From: Klebsormidium nitens
Lineage: Eukaryota; Streptophyta; Klebsormidiophyceae; Klebsormidiales; Klebsormidiaceae
Direction of reading: 5' to 3'
Length of the DNA stretch: 64,000 bases
NCBI GenBank assembly: GCA_000708835.1
Contig: DF237206.1
Location: 58,597 to 122,596, forward strand
Below, one piece after another: positions 1 through 12,900 of the stretch. The notes below the pieces were generated by a model. That model was not told where the DNA came from. It made no database searches and saw only the letters and a list, made by a program, of their open reading frames with translations. The translations under genes were made by a program, and so were the position numbers. The number at the start of each line of letters is the position of its first letter. The first letter of the stretch is position 1.

Positions 1-1160
1 CAGCAGAAGGCGGCCGCCAAGCAAGCGGAGGAGAAGCAGGAGTTGCTCGCTCGGCGCGCAAGCCAGGGAGACAGCGCCGGTGAAATCAGCTCGGGGGGAT
101 CCCCCGAGCAGAACGCCGAGGGCAAGAAGCCCGTCATCGAAGACGAAGTTGCGCCGGCGCCGAAGGCGGTGGAGTTGAAGGAGCTCGCGCGGCGGACCAA
201 CCTGGGTGCGGACGACCGGACGGCATCGGGGTCGTCCGAAGCGAGCGCGGTGTCCGTGGTGATCGACCGCCTGCAGCCGGACAAGGAGCGCGCGCTGGAC
301 GACGCGGCGCTCGCATTTTTGTACGCGGAGGCGAAGCGGGACCACTCGGAGGGGCGGCGCGTGCGCGCCAAGTTCGAGAACGTGGAGCTCGACCAGCAGA
401 GCGTGTGGTCCGCAGTCAAGGTGAGTTGGAGAGAGTTGCATAGTAGTGTGTTTTGCTGTTTTCTTTGTGGGGTGGATGTCCCGAGCGGATTCCTCTTATG
501 GTCGGGGTTGGACTTGTGTTGGGGGAATGCTGCCGACGAAGCCCGTGTGTTGCTTGTGTTCGCTATCATTCCTATGCTTTGACGCGTTGAAATTTTTTAC
601 TGCCGTATGAAGGGCTAATCTGTAGTCTAAATACTAGCTTTGAGATGTGCCTGCTTCGTTTCCTTAGATTGATCTCTTCTGTGTGCAAGTTGATTCAGCT
701 CCGTTCTGAAACTACTTGGAATCTTTTCCCTACGAGAAAGCGTGGATTGATAAGGCGAACAAGGAGTCTTTTCAGTGTTATGTTTTAATTGGTCTTTTCT
801 CGCTTGTTCAAACTGAGCGCCTAGAGTATCAGCTGTTTCAAGCGTACAGGAAAGTAGATTCTGCCGGTTAAACACACCATTCATTTTTGCCAGGCCATCA
901 AGCTGCACCAGTACAACCTCATCGTCTTCGGCCGCAACCTCGTCCGCCCCCCTCCGATTCTGACGCCAGAGGACGAAGGCGCCACTCTCACCCGGGGAAA
1001 CTCGTTCAAGTTGATTCGTGACAGCCTCAGCGCAGCTGCATCCGGTTGGACCAACACGGACGTCCGGCCGATGCTCGGCCCGGTGGCGGACAATCTGTTC
1101 AAGTCCGGCGTGATTGAGCAGGCTTCGCTGCTCGTTGTTCAGGATAGCGAGTCACGCTAG
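1..1160 (+). CDS. CHX-like monovalent cation/H+ antiporter, C-terminal part (partial)
   Basis: The gene is cut by the left edge of the window. Two coding exons are visible, about 1-420 and 894-1160, joined in phase 0 by a GT-AG intron (donor gtgagt, acceptor gccag) and ending at the TAG at 1158-1160. The translated end resembles the cytosolic tail of plant CHX (CPA2) cation/proton antiporters: an acidic DDAALAFLYAEAK segment, VSAVK-like helix, HQYNLIVFGRN strand, then LGPVADNLF and the terminal hydrophobic strand ASLLVVQDSE, matching the order 'ENV...AI...YDLFIVGR...LGPIGDLL...SVLVVQ' of the family. These proteins exchange K+ or Na+ for protons in endomembranes or plasma membrane, and the tail is regulatory and UspA-like. 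The membrane domain lies outside the window, so transport function is inferred. The Ala/Lys/Glu-rich stretch at the very start is a less conserved linker. Confidence 0.65.
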
Positions 1161-2965
1161 AGACTCTACGGAAGGACTGTCATGTGCTTGACGCTTTTCG
1201 TCTCTTTAACCAATTGTGCAAAAGCAGAATGCAGCAGCAGATACAAACGAGCATTGTGCAAGGAACATAGGTCGGACATGCCCCAAGGACCGCCTGTACT
1301 TTGCCAGCGAAAGCGGGTAGGATATTATTCGCAAGAATTACGTTCTAGTTGATTAGTGTCGGATTAATCTCATTTGGAACACCCTTGCTTCTCGGGAGTT
1401 GAGCAACAGGAGCTGAAGGCTTTGTTATCGGAGCAGGGTTTGTTGCTTTCACAGATTCTTTCAAGGTATCCTCTCTACAGTAGTTTGCAGTCTCCCGGAG
1501 TTGCCAACTGTATATAGCGGCTGTAACAAGACTCGTTAAGACCCCTTGGATTATATCCGCGAGCTTGAAACGCGTTAATTCAAAGCTTTCTTGAATCCAC
1601 GCCCAAAACAGGCAAGCGGGATAACTGCATGGCAGTCGATATAAAGTCGCACGTCTGTCCATCAAATTACGCATGATGGAGAAATTGTGGTCCGCTTCAC
1701 TCGATCTATCGCTGCACTGCACAGACACTTCACACCGCTGTGGAAATTTGAATTCTCTATAGCTGGGCAACCGCGACGTTAGTACACACTGACATTGTAC
1801 CACATTAGTACACACTGATCGTACCAACTTGATGGCCGCAACGTCGAGGTACATTGAATACCGACTTGATTAATAAAGCTAGCTTGGAACACGATCATGC
1901 TCGACAATGCCTGGTAGGAGATCCGCGATCGACATAAGCTTTACCGTTTAGTATGCGCTTTCGCCTGCATGTTACTTTCCTCTTAGGAAAGAGAAATGTA
2001 GGTCTAATCGATTATGCGGCTACAAGTTGCATCATATAATCGTTCAATCGTTGTCATGCCGTGATATATCGTTGCTGTAAGGGCTCGACCCTAAGCTACT
2101 TTTGTTCCCCACACCTAGTTCCAGCCTGCCGCTCTAGGGTGATCCCCCTGAGCCTGAGCTTCAGAACGCTGCATATCTGCTAACAGGCGTGCGCTTGATA
2201 TTTGCGCGCCGCCGTTACGATCATAATTCAACCGTATGACTACATATTTCGGCGGTTGATAACCGCGTCCAGTCACGGCGGTAATGCGACATCGACTACA
2301 CGCGACTTGTAGACTTCCTAGGCTAGCTGTAGACTCAGACTACTAGTGTAGACTTCGCGCGATACCACTAGATCGTAGTGACTCGACTTCGACTCTAGAC
2401 TCGACTCAGATATTCCGACGACAGCGAGTATAACCTAGGAACATTCGACTCATTCGCCAACTTTGTGCGAGCTGTGTTTTGGAGACATCAGCGCTCCCTT
2501 GGGATCATAGATGATGTGTATGATGCATATGAGTGACATGAGATGCCATGTATTCTTCTTTTAGCCGAGTGCGCCGAGACTTGTCTGGTATGTTATCGAC
2601 ATGTTACCGCAACGACCCAGGACCGCGTGACATCGTTGCAATCGGAACCGCGGCCAATTATAAGAGCACCAACTGCGGAAAGCCTACCTACGCAATCATT
2701 TGCAGCCATGCATGACCAGTGACTGCACTTACGAGGGTCCGGCTTGTACTGTAGCTTAAAACGGCGCCCCTTAATTCGTGACCTAGGTGACCGATTGTAA
2801 GTGATGCTCAACATTGGCAGAAGAACCTGTGGCGTCATGTGACCCCATTTTGCCTGCAGGTAATTGTACATGCCGATGCTCAAAGTCACGCCCGCCAGCT
2901 CATTAGGGACCTTGTACGTCACGCCGATAAGAACAGGATGTCCCAACCCGTGACCAGCTCTTACC
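1161..2965. other. Intergenic region, convergent gene ends
   Basis: This lies between the 3' ends of the CHX-like gene and AP-3 beta. A 169-codon open frame on the minus strand (1345-1854) and one of 129 codons (2593-2982) show no recognisable family. The first contains one hydrophobic stretch near its middle. About 2290-2420 is a low-complexity patch of degenerate 'tagactcgac' units. I could not find the missing AP-3 beta C-terminal domain here. Confidence 0.5.
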
Positions 2966-5900
2966 TCACTTTTGGAAGTCACTCACTCTTAGCGAGCCTA
3001 GCCAACTCTCAAGATCGTTTGCGGACAGCAGATCGCCTACAAAATTCCCAGCGCTTTTGCTGGGTTTCCCTCCTGTCAAAGCTTCCTGCCCCTCATTTGA
3101 AGAGGCCGCGTCCTTAGGAAGCAATTTCTGTTCCGTTCCGCCGTCATAGGCGCCATTCGCGGTCCGACCTTGCCGTACAACATTGGGATCCGACGACTGC
3201 CCTGAATCTAAGCTTCGCTCCAGGAACGAAGCACGCACGGACGGTTCCACACCCTCCTCTTTGGATCCATGACCAGCTTCGGACGTAGGGTACCCTTCGC
3301 TTTCGGACGCACCACTCCCGGAACCCGAATCCCCGTCCGAAGACTCGTAACTCCCGCTATACTCCGAGCTCTCGCTGCGCAACTCATCCGAAACTTGTCG
3401 CGTTTCTCCTACCATCTCGCTCCCGTCTTTCCCGTCCGTTCCGATTCCGTAAGCCTCGCGCGGCGCCCCAATCTCCGGCAAAGCTTGGTACCCCGGGGCA
3501 GTATGGTTCGCCTCGTGGGACATGGTTCCAACCAAAAACGCGGACCGGTCGGGAGCAATCTCCGGGGGCCTCGAGGCGGGTTTCGGCCGGAGCAACAAGT
3601 TCCGGACCACTTCTTGGTCCGCTAACCGGTCTTGGTCATCGTTAACCCTGCCACTAACCTGGCCCCTGAAATCCTGGTCATTCTCTTTCCCATCGGATCC
3701 TAAGCCTGCGCCCAGCTCCAAAGGCTGTTTCTCAATCTCGGACGACGCCGTCGGGGGAGGTTGGGATTCGCTAGGGGTGCGCTCAGTCGGAAAGGCTAAG
3801 TCGTGCGCGTTTAAAAGGCGCCGGAGAAAGCGGGCCCTGTCCCGAATGTCGACGCTGCTGTCGTACTTGGCAAGGGTGAACGCGTGGTGCAAGAGGAGCC
3901 GTTCGTGGGGCCTCTGCCCTTCCGATAGGCTGAGCCAGTACTTTGAGGCGAGCTCCAGAACCTGCAAAGCGAAACCGGAACATCGGGTCACTTTCCGTTG
4001 AGATGCCCAGATCCAGGCGTGGTTCCAATCATCCCAGAAGAAGAGCTAAGATCATGCCGAAAGAATACTTGCGAGGGAACGTCGAATTCCTCGAGGCTCT
4101 CCACAGTCGTGTTGCATTAATAAGAAGGAAAGAAGAAAAGGAAAGCAGAAAAGGGCAGAACAGAAAAGGGCAGAAAACGTTCTCTGAGAGATTTCTGAGA
4201 TTCTACAGTGGGCTTGACTCATTCGTGGCGCAAGCTAGCTGTAAATCCTTGGCTCCTCGAACCAGTAAACAGCCGGCCGTGCACTCTTTTCATTCTGCAA
4301 GAAACGGCTTCATCTTGGGCTTTCGGAAGACGCGTCTTGCGTGATTCTCAGCGTGATGAAAGTGATTCGGTTGGCCACAGCAACCGTGGGAAGTCGAGCT
4401 TGACAGAATGTAATCAGACGAACTGCTCAGAAAGCAATCTCTTCCATCACCAATCAATTCAAGCACAGCAGCAGCCCGAGTCGCGCTGGCAACGAGATGA
4501 TCGAAGTAGCGTCACAACCGTTCATTCTTCGAATAAAGGAGGAACTTGCAAAACGCACAAGAGGTGCAGATTTTCATTCAACCGAGCAATTATTTCTTAT
4601 CTTGCACGCCAACGATCGGGCTAAACTGTCACTCTATGAGTTGAACGATGTCGACGGGAACGGTTCCACGTCCCTTAATCTCAAACAATTGTTGATCTTC
4701 CTTTTCGAAATCTCGATTTGGAGAACTTTCGGAGCATCATGACACGTTGACACGTAACAGCAAGTCCTCACCGCCAGCTTAACCACGTCCTCTTCGGCGG
4801 CAAATCTCCCGACCACAAACCTTAGAACCACGGGCGTAACCCGCTCCCAAACCCCTTCCCGTCCGCACAGATCCGCCAGGAGCGCCAAAACCGCCGCTCG
4901 CGCTTCCGAAACCTCGATTCGTTCGAGGCCGGTAACCAGCTCCACAGCCGCAAAATCGAACTCCTCCGGACGGGTCCGGATCAGCCCGCACAGTACGGAC
5001 ACGCTCTCGGACACCACGAGTTCGTTTCCCGGGGGGCTGCCGAGCGCTGTCCGCGTCTGGGAAACGGACCCCCCCAGCGGGGCAGATGCGGCTGAGACGA
5101 TCCCCGCCCGAGAGGCGTTCTGTAACATCGAGTGCGGTGCGTTTCCCAACGGAGCTTCCGTTCTTTGCGACGCATCCGTTCCGCTGCCTTTCGACGGAAC
5201 ACTTGGAACAGCGCCCCCCGGTTCACTTCTTCCGGCCGAGCTCGCCTCGCCGTTCCGTTCCGTTTCCCCCTGCCCCTCAGCGGACTCGCTCCGTCCGGAG
5301 CCGGACGGACGGTCCGTACCGGTCGCCTTTTGCTCTCCGGACAGAGCCAGACTTAGTAGGCCCCGTACGCACCGGACTGCAACGGTGGGTACCTGGCGGG
5401 CCAGCTTCCCGAGCGCGCGGACGACGGACGCGACGAACGCGGCGTCCGCATCGGTGACGTAGACCTGCGAAAACGGTCAAAGCTTTGTTGCATTTGAGGA
5501 CTCTGGACAGATTCTGCTTCTTGTGCTTTCGTTCTTCTTTGCCTTCGGTAAGGTATGACTCTCTCAACATCTCATCGCGGGGCTTCGGAGCAGGCTGGCC
5601 GCTAAGGCACGTCTGCTCAGCCCCTACTAAATCAAATCACGACGAGTCACACCTTTCTCACTTTTCAAGAAGTAAGACGAATGTTTGCGTAATCTTGTTC
5701 TTACCTTTCACTGGGCTTCGTAACATACTAGATACAAGCATTAACCTAACCTTCCCTACTCGAGGCGCAACGACTTACGGCCATTTAGAACCAAAGGCCT
5801 GTGGGCGGACAGATTGTACTTGAAAAGTGCTTTCAGCATGCCCTAGATAGCGGTTCGAAAAGAGGACACGTCGAAAAGGGGTTCTCAGAATATTGGTGGT

Positions 5901-8900
5901 AACACGCTGGCCAGCCTATATAAGCAAGCTAAACAATCCTGCTGCCTTGAGTCGCCACACTGTCTTTCTTCGTCTTGACCACATTCCCACGACAAGCTCT
6001 TGATTCTAAATGACGCACAGCAGCTTGCCTCACCTGTAGCTCCTTCAGAACCGAGTTCACGCTCCCCTCTCCCGCCACGGTAGTCAATACCTCCAGCTTC
6101 AGCTTCCGCACAAACAGGGGGTCCCCCGCCCTCACAAAGAACCGCCGGACCTCCCCCCGAAAGAGAGACGGGCGCTCCCGGGCCATAGTCGCGATCGCGC
6201 TTAGCGCTAGGTATTGCGTCTCCCGGGGGGATGACCTCAGCAGGAACGTCAGCGGTTTCACGACCCGGGGCAACTCTTCCGGGAGGGCCAGATGCCAGTG
6301 CAGAACGGCGGCCCCCAAAACCACCCCGCTGTTGCGACTGGTCAGCAGGGGGGAGGAGCAGTACAGCAGGAGGCGCAGCTCGGGGGGTACGGAATCGTTG
6401 GCGCCGGCACCCCCCTGGAAAGAAAGTTCCGGCGCAGTGGCTTCGTGTAATGAGTCCGGCCTGACGATTGCCGGCAGGGGGTCCGGTACGCCCGCGTAAC
6501 CAACCCCCCGAGGCTCTCCACCGCCTTCGAAGTAGAAGCTCTCAACAGACGCAGATTCGGACGGAGCCGAAACCGCGCTACTCCTTCGCCGGTCCAGGGG
6601 TTCCCGGTTTGCGAAGTTGCCGTCAAGCTTTTCTCCACGGGTTGTTGTGCGACCCCTCGAAGTGCCTGGTCCATCCATACTCCGACCTTCAACCCCGCCT
6701 TGCCGATGCGTCTCACCTTCTGGAGCCCCATCATTTCTCACTTCGTTCACACCCGTCTTGGAGCCTCCCTCGCCATCACGCCCCTCCCTTCCATCGCCTA
6801 ACCCGCTTCTTAACCCGTCTCTGACCACACTTCCCAAGGAACTCCCAACCCGCTCCTGACCGGCTTCTCCCGATTCGGGGGGGTGGGGAAACATGACCCG
6901 GGCGCACCGCAGCAGGGCATCCAGCACGACGATCTGCCCCCACTCCTCGAGGTCCGGCAGCATTTGGCACAGCCGCGGAAAGTGCCGAGCGAACGCGCCG
7001 AGCGTGTCTGGGGCGACGGAGCGCAGGGCCGCGGCGGCGGAGCCGACGACGGACGGGGACGCGTCGCCCAGGAGGGTGGTCAGGACGGCCTGCGGGGAGG
7101 ATGACGTCAGCAGAGGGACGATGACGTCAGCAGAGTTGTCGCCGACTAGTTTCAACCCTCCTTTTGAGTTTTGCTCTTGATTGGCTTATCCCGCGGACAG
7201 GTAAGGGACTATGAATGAAGGCAAGCTTTGGCTCAGGAGGGCAGTGAGATGGTTATGAAGAACGAGACTTGTCCAGGTCGGTTTTTGTTTGGAAATTTAC
7301 CAGAAAATAATATGCGAAGCGAGGACCTCTGGACGTGTCGTCTGACCGGACATGAGGTGGCATCGACCACAGCACATTGCCAAGTAAAGAACAGCTGATG
7401 GATTCGCAGTAAATGTTGTATCGGCTCACTAACATACTGACGTCAGTACGTTTCATATTGTTTTACCACAAGTACCACCCCCAGCCAGCTTTACACTTGC
7501 TTTCCTGACGTCAGTGGTTTACTGCAAAACAACAGTTAACCCTTACACTATCATCAGTATCACTGATCAATGGTGCCACGTTTGAATACTAACTTAGACT
7601 TGGCCTTACCTCCATCGGAGGCCCATATTGGACAGGGTCGAGGGAGTGAAGCTTGAGCACCGCGTGTGCTGCGCACCGGCGCACATATGCGGAGGCATCC
7701 CTGGAGCATTTCTGAAATCACAAACATGGAAACATTTTGTTGGTGACACCTTTTTTGTGGACACTGATGAAAACCCCAACACACAACGAGAGACATGCTT
7801 TCAAGCGACAGCAGTGGACTCGGGCTGCCAGTATTTCGACACCACCAGACGAAAGAGACATCTCTCAACTCAGATGGATGAGCGCAGTTCATCGACGCAT
7901 GGGAATGCATCCATACTTATCTCCACAGGCACAAGTGCAATACTTACTAACCAGAATAGCAAGCGCGAGCAAGCGCAGACGGAATCAGGCTCACTTGAAC
8001 AGCAAGCACGGCCAGAGGCGCCGCCACTCTAACCCGGATGCCAGTCAGGGCGCGAAGAGCCAAGGCCCTCACGGTGGGGTCTGGGTTTGAGAGGTCCTTC
8101 TGGAGTGTGTTGATTGCTAGAAGGGCCTCGTCGGGTTTCTTCTCCGCATAGTGCACGAGATACATGTACACCAGCTTCTTGACTTCCAGGGACGGGGTGG
8201 CGACGTTCTTAACGACCTGGGAGAGACGTGACATTCTTGTTTGGTGAAAGCTTTGGTTTTCTGATTCAGAAACTATTTTTGAATATGGATTCTGCACGAG
8301 CGCAAGGAAGCTTTAGGAGCGGAAGAATATGAAGTGCTGAAAACCAGATGGCGATACTGAAGTCTGGCTAAAGCTTCATGAAGTGAATCAGCGGAGAAGG
8401 AGACCGCTGCTCGTGGAGCATTCAGATCAAAAAGTAGACTCTCTCTATGCAGAACATACCCAACCGACTCTAAGACTTCCCCAGTCAGTGGGATTCCTCA
8501 AAAGGCATTTGACGCATCTTCTAATCACCTCCCAGTGTTTGGCTGGCACCACCGTCCGTTTCTGCGAATTTTGGCATCTGGACTCTGAACCAAAGGGCGC
8601 AAAAGCAATCACGCATCCACGCTGATCGCACAGTCCTCTTGCGATTGCACCATTAGACACACAAATTACTACGCAATTGGAGGACTCACGGAATGCACCA
8701 TACACAAGAGGCCAGTTGATTGTTCTTGATACTGGTCATTCCTCGCAAAGGCTTCCCCTCTCGTAAGGAGATAAGGCATAAAGAAGGAGACAGACGATGC
8801 TCTTGACATCACTAAAAGATACTCAAATCAGTGGCATACTTTGTCATAAGGATAACGAGATCACACCATCAACGAAAAGTTTCAGAATGCTTGTCCTGGA

Positions 8901-9258
8901 ACGAACATTAACCTTCTGTGCAGATTCTATCTAGTCCCTGACACTTGTCCAAGCGGGGGCACAAACAAACACTTCATCCTAAAGAGGTTCAAAAAGAGGT
9001 TGAAAAAGTCACACCACCACCAAAGCACACCTGAGGAAAGTACTCCGACACATCTTTGCCAAGATTGATCAGCGCAATCGTGCGCTTGAGCCCTTCAACT
9101 TTTTCCTCGACGTAGCGGCTTTCCAGAAGGGGCGGAATTGCCCTCTCCTCCGGTTCATCGATATACGCAGCATCCGAACCGACCCGGCTGAGCAGAGATC
9201 CGGCCCGCAAGAGGGACAAGGCCGCTGCATTGCCCGCGGAGCTGGTCCAAGCTTGCAT
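2966..9258 (-). CDS. AP3B: AP-3 adaptor complex subunit beta
   Basis: This is the large beta-adaptin of the AP-3 coat, which sorts membrane cargo from Golgi/endosome to the vacuole. Six exons on the minus strand: 9031-9258, 7995-8216, 7610-7711, 6034-7173, 4772-5464 and 2966-3961, all phase 0, giving about 1126 residues. The N-terminal HEAT trunk carries AP-3 hallmarks: LLRAGSLLSRVGSDAAY, IPPLLESRYVEEKVEGLKR, VVKNVATPSLEVKKLVY, HYAEKKPDEALLAINTLQKD, ALRALTGIRV, YVRRCAAHAVLKL, LPDLEEWGQ, LFVRKLKLEVLTTVA. Two low-complexity insertions interrupt the trunk: a Gly/Arg/Asp-rich one at roughly residues 281-440 in exon 4, and a Ser/Gly-rich one in exon 5. The last exon ends in a Ser/Asp/Glu-rich hinge and LESWLGSLR, after which a perfect donor (gtgagt) lies just before the TGA, so either the appendage is absent or more exons exist that I could not recognise. 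It is head to head with lycopene beta-cyclase. Confidence 0.9.
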
Positions 9259-9977
9259 CCTTGACCAATTCTTGAAGATGATCTCAACCTACTTTGTCAC
9301 AGGATTGTGCGCGAAATTACATGCTTCAACTGGACGAGAAGAAGAACCCTGATCGTCATGCTCCCAAAAAAGTGGATCTGAATATGGTGCTCTCAATGTT
9401 CCAAGCGCACAGCTTCTTCCAAACAAAAAGATGTTGGCTGAAATGTTTTCCCTTCCCTGGCACCAGCGTTCCTATTACATAGCATTAAACCAGAGTCAGG
9501 GGACTTCTAGACTTCGAAATGCCATTGCAAAACCTGAGCAGCCTGCTACTAGTAGGTAGTACAGGTCGTTGAAACCCTAACATCTCTGTTTTGGTGCACC
9601 CCCCCGGGTGCAGACCTGGTATGTTTGATAGCGCGCGGTACTCATGCAGGCAGGTTCTTCGCAGCCCCCTTTGTTTGTCCGAAAAGTTGCACCCCCTGGT
9701 GAATGCTTACCTTGTAATTCCATAAGGCCCCCCCTACTCGCGTAGTGGAGCTTTTGTTACTACGGTACTCTAGGCAGAGACATGGGAGAAGAGAACGGTG
9801 GTTACAACTCCAAAGAAGAGAGGAGCCCTGCTGCCCTGGGCGGTCGCTTTTTAAAAGGCTCCATGCCCTGCATGGCTCTGTAGCGCAGGGAAAGGGTTGG
9901 GGCCGCTGGCTGGAAGCGGCGTTGTAATGGCTGGCTGTCTTTGTTGAAGGCGCTGCCAAGACACGTGATTCGTCGCA
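9259..9977. promoter_or_regulatory. Divergent intergenic region, AP-3 beta / lycopene beta-cyclase
   Basis: About 719 bases separate the two start codons, which point away from each other, so both promoters and 5' UTRs must lie here unless UTR introns extend further. No clear TATA box was identified. Around 9548-9562 there is a short ctactagtaggtagta inverted motif. Confidence 0.5.
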
Positions 9978-12900
9978 ATGGCTCAAGCAGCGGCAAGGTT
10001 CTCGTCTGCTGGGACTGTCCTTACTCCCGTTGGACAGCACGTCTCGTCATCTGAAGCCTGGCGGGGCACAGGAAAGGCAGCAAAACCCGCCCGCGCATCC
10101 CTCAAGGAATGCAATAAATTTCTTAGGGGTTCATTTCCAGGGAACGTATTGAAGGTCGACTCTTTGACACATCGTCAGCCAGTCACTTCGCAGAGGTCGT
10201 TAGGAGCTCGCGCCCGAGTCGCTACAAAAGGAGAGGTGAACGTTGGGGAGGAGATACGGCTGCTAGCGCGGTATCCCGACCTTCTCAAGCGACAGGAGCT
10301 GGACATTGAGTTGCCTATGCACCAACCCCGCTCGGGCAATGATAGTCTCCTAGATATCCTAGTGGTAGGGGCGGGGCCTGCCGGCCTATCTGTTGCGCAA
10401 CGAGCCTCTGCTGCGGGTTTGAGGGTTTGCTGCGTTGATCCAGGGCCAAAGTCGATCTGGCCCAATAACTATGGGGTGTGGATCGACGAGTTTGAGGCAA
10501 TGGGGTTGACGGACTGCTTAGACTATACATGGCCGAAGGCGCGGGTGTGGCTGGACGGGTCAGATAAGCGGAGCTTGGACCGGCCGTATGGGAGGGTGAA
10601 CAGGAACAGGCTAAAAACAAAGCTCTTGGAGGGGTGCGCTGCGAACGGAGTAACCTTTTACGAGGCTAAGGTGCGCCTGCATTGCTGCGGCAAGCTTTTG
10701 TGCATCTGCAAATTTTAGAAAGCGCTTTCAATGCGCCGTGCGCAACAGAGACCCCAAGCATTGCGCTGGCATTGACAGCATCGCAATCAAGTAAACTTCT
10801 CGGTTTCCATTCTCTAAGGGCGCCGATCGGAAAGTTTACATGAGAGTTCCCTGCTTTCTAGGGTTATCCTTGTCAGGCTGCGAAAACTATCCTTAAAAGT
10901 AGCAAGCGCTTTCCAAGGTCAGGCCCCTCTTGCAACGACAGCTCCACCTCAGTGTAGGAACGTCTGGTCGTCTTTATTCTGACGAAGGGCAAACTGTCAA
11001 GATGCCCCAGAGGAGCTTCTCTCGGAGCTATGGCACTCTCACAACACAAGCCCGAGACTTTCACGAAGAGGAAGTGTCGTCCGCAATCGGCAGAATGGAT
11101 TCTCCTGTGCACCAATCGCACTTGCCTCGGTTGCAGGGTATCCGGAGAGGACCTGGTTTGTTCCAATAGACAAACTCACAAGCCCCATACTCTTTTTCAT
11201 CCCAGGTAGAAGGAGTCGTTCACGATGATGCAATCTCAACGATCACGTGCAGCAACGGCACGGTTCTTTCAGCGCGCGTTGTCGTGGACGCGAGCGGCCA
11301 CTCTCGGAGCCTGGTCAAGTATGACCAGCCGTTTGATCCAGGGTATCAGGTGGCATATGGGGTTTTGGCAGAGGTACGGCGCTTCCTATGATGGTGGTCT
11401 TTTTGGTTTCAAAATGTTTTTCCTGAGGACCAGATGATTCACGAAAGGAAGGGAGACAAGCTCAATTACTCACTGCCTCCTTGACTTACTGATTCCTTGA
11501 CTATAAGCCCTGCAGTTCTCTGTTGATGCGCGGAAGCATGTGAGGCGCTAGCAGCGTAGGTCTTCCGAGAGTCGTTTTGTGTCATAGCGCTAGCAGCGTA
11601 GGTCTTCCGAGTGAAAGACCTCGGAAGGTCTTTTGTGACATAGCGCCTTCAAGCAGAAGCTTGCACGAGCCAGCGGCCTTCACAATATTCGAATCAAGCT
11701 CAAAACATTTGTCAGCAGCCAAGTTCGGCAAAGGGTCAAATGAGGCACAGCATCTGTAAAGACTGATATCAACGGGCCCGCTCAATTCATCTTTACTTCG
11801 AATCTCAATTGCTGGAACAGCTGACATACCAGACTGGATTCCTTGAATGTGTGCTCAATCGACCAATTTGCACGAGACCCTGTCCTCAGTGGGGATAGGC
11901 CGTACACTTCAGGGCCGTCAGGCTTTGGCCAGCTGTGATGAAACATCACATGTTGTGCTTCATACAACGCAGCCGAAGGACTTGGTTTTTACGCTAACCA
12001 AGTTCGCCTCTAAATCTGGTCTTTGTTTTGACTGGAGTCAGTGCTTGGCTCTGTCCAAGAAAAGCCATCGACCTGCCTTCGAACAGTGACTCTCCGAAGT
12101 TCTCCCTGTAGGCTGACATAATGAAGCCTGATGTCGACGTTACTTTCACAATTGCAGGTGAAGAGCCACCCTCTAGAACAGGACGCTATGCTCTTCATGG
12201 ACTGGAGAGATACGCACTTAGATCCGGATCCGCAGATGAAGCAGCGGAACAAGGAGCTGCCAACCTTCCTGTATGCCATGCCGCTCACTCCTACCAAAAT
12301 CTTCTTAGGTGAGCTGTCTGAGCCCACGAAGATCAGAATCGGGGTATAAATCTAGGATCTCGGTATTCCCGCTAACTTAGTAATCCTGGTGTTGCTAGTG
12401 CATTCGATGTCACCAACTTATGGCCGATAGAACGTGGAGGCCCATTGGCTATATCAGAACTGTATAGACGATTGCTTTTGCTGCATTGCACCCGAAACCC
12501 AAGAGTAGTTCAGACCGGAGCCTGAGCCTTCGACACCCAAGCAGGAATGCTCTCAGTTCGGGGCGTTTCTTTGACCCGGGCATACAGCTGTAACCTCAAA
12601 AGCATGATCTTTAACACCAACAATTCTGCACGAACGACTTTGCCCAGGCCGGACAAGAGTCTGTATTATTACACACCGCATATTAGCGTCTTCTTTTGTT
12701 GCAGAGGAGACTTCTCTCGTGGCTCGGCCCGGCATTCCCTTCGAGGAGGTCATGGCGCGGTTCGATCTGCGGATGAAGCACCTGGGGATCGAAATATTGG
12801 GGGCGGAAGAGGAGGAGTAAGTCCTTGCTTCTGCGAGCAGGTCGCGTCTAGCTCCTCTCCAACGCGTTTTTTCATCGAGTTCGGCATCAGCAAAATGAAC

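Noticed and set aside
134-316. Minus-strand open frame opposite the CHX-like exon
   Set aside because: It is a GC-rich shadow of the plus-strand exon, whose frame matches a known family.
1345-1854. 169-codon minus-strand frame with one hydrophobic stretch
   Set aside because: No homology recognised, AT-rich codon use unlike the neighbouring exons, and no supporting context. Kept as intergenic.
3269-4001. Long plus-strand open frames opposite AP-3 beta exon 6
   Set aside because: They are antisense to a conserved exon and have no recognisable domains. The Ser/Asp-rich sense strand produces open antisense frames.
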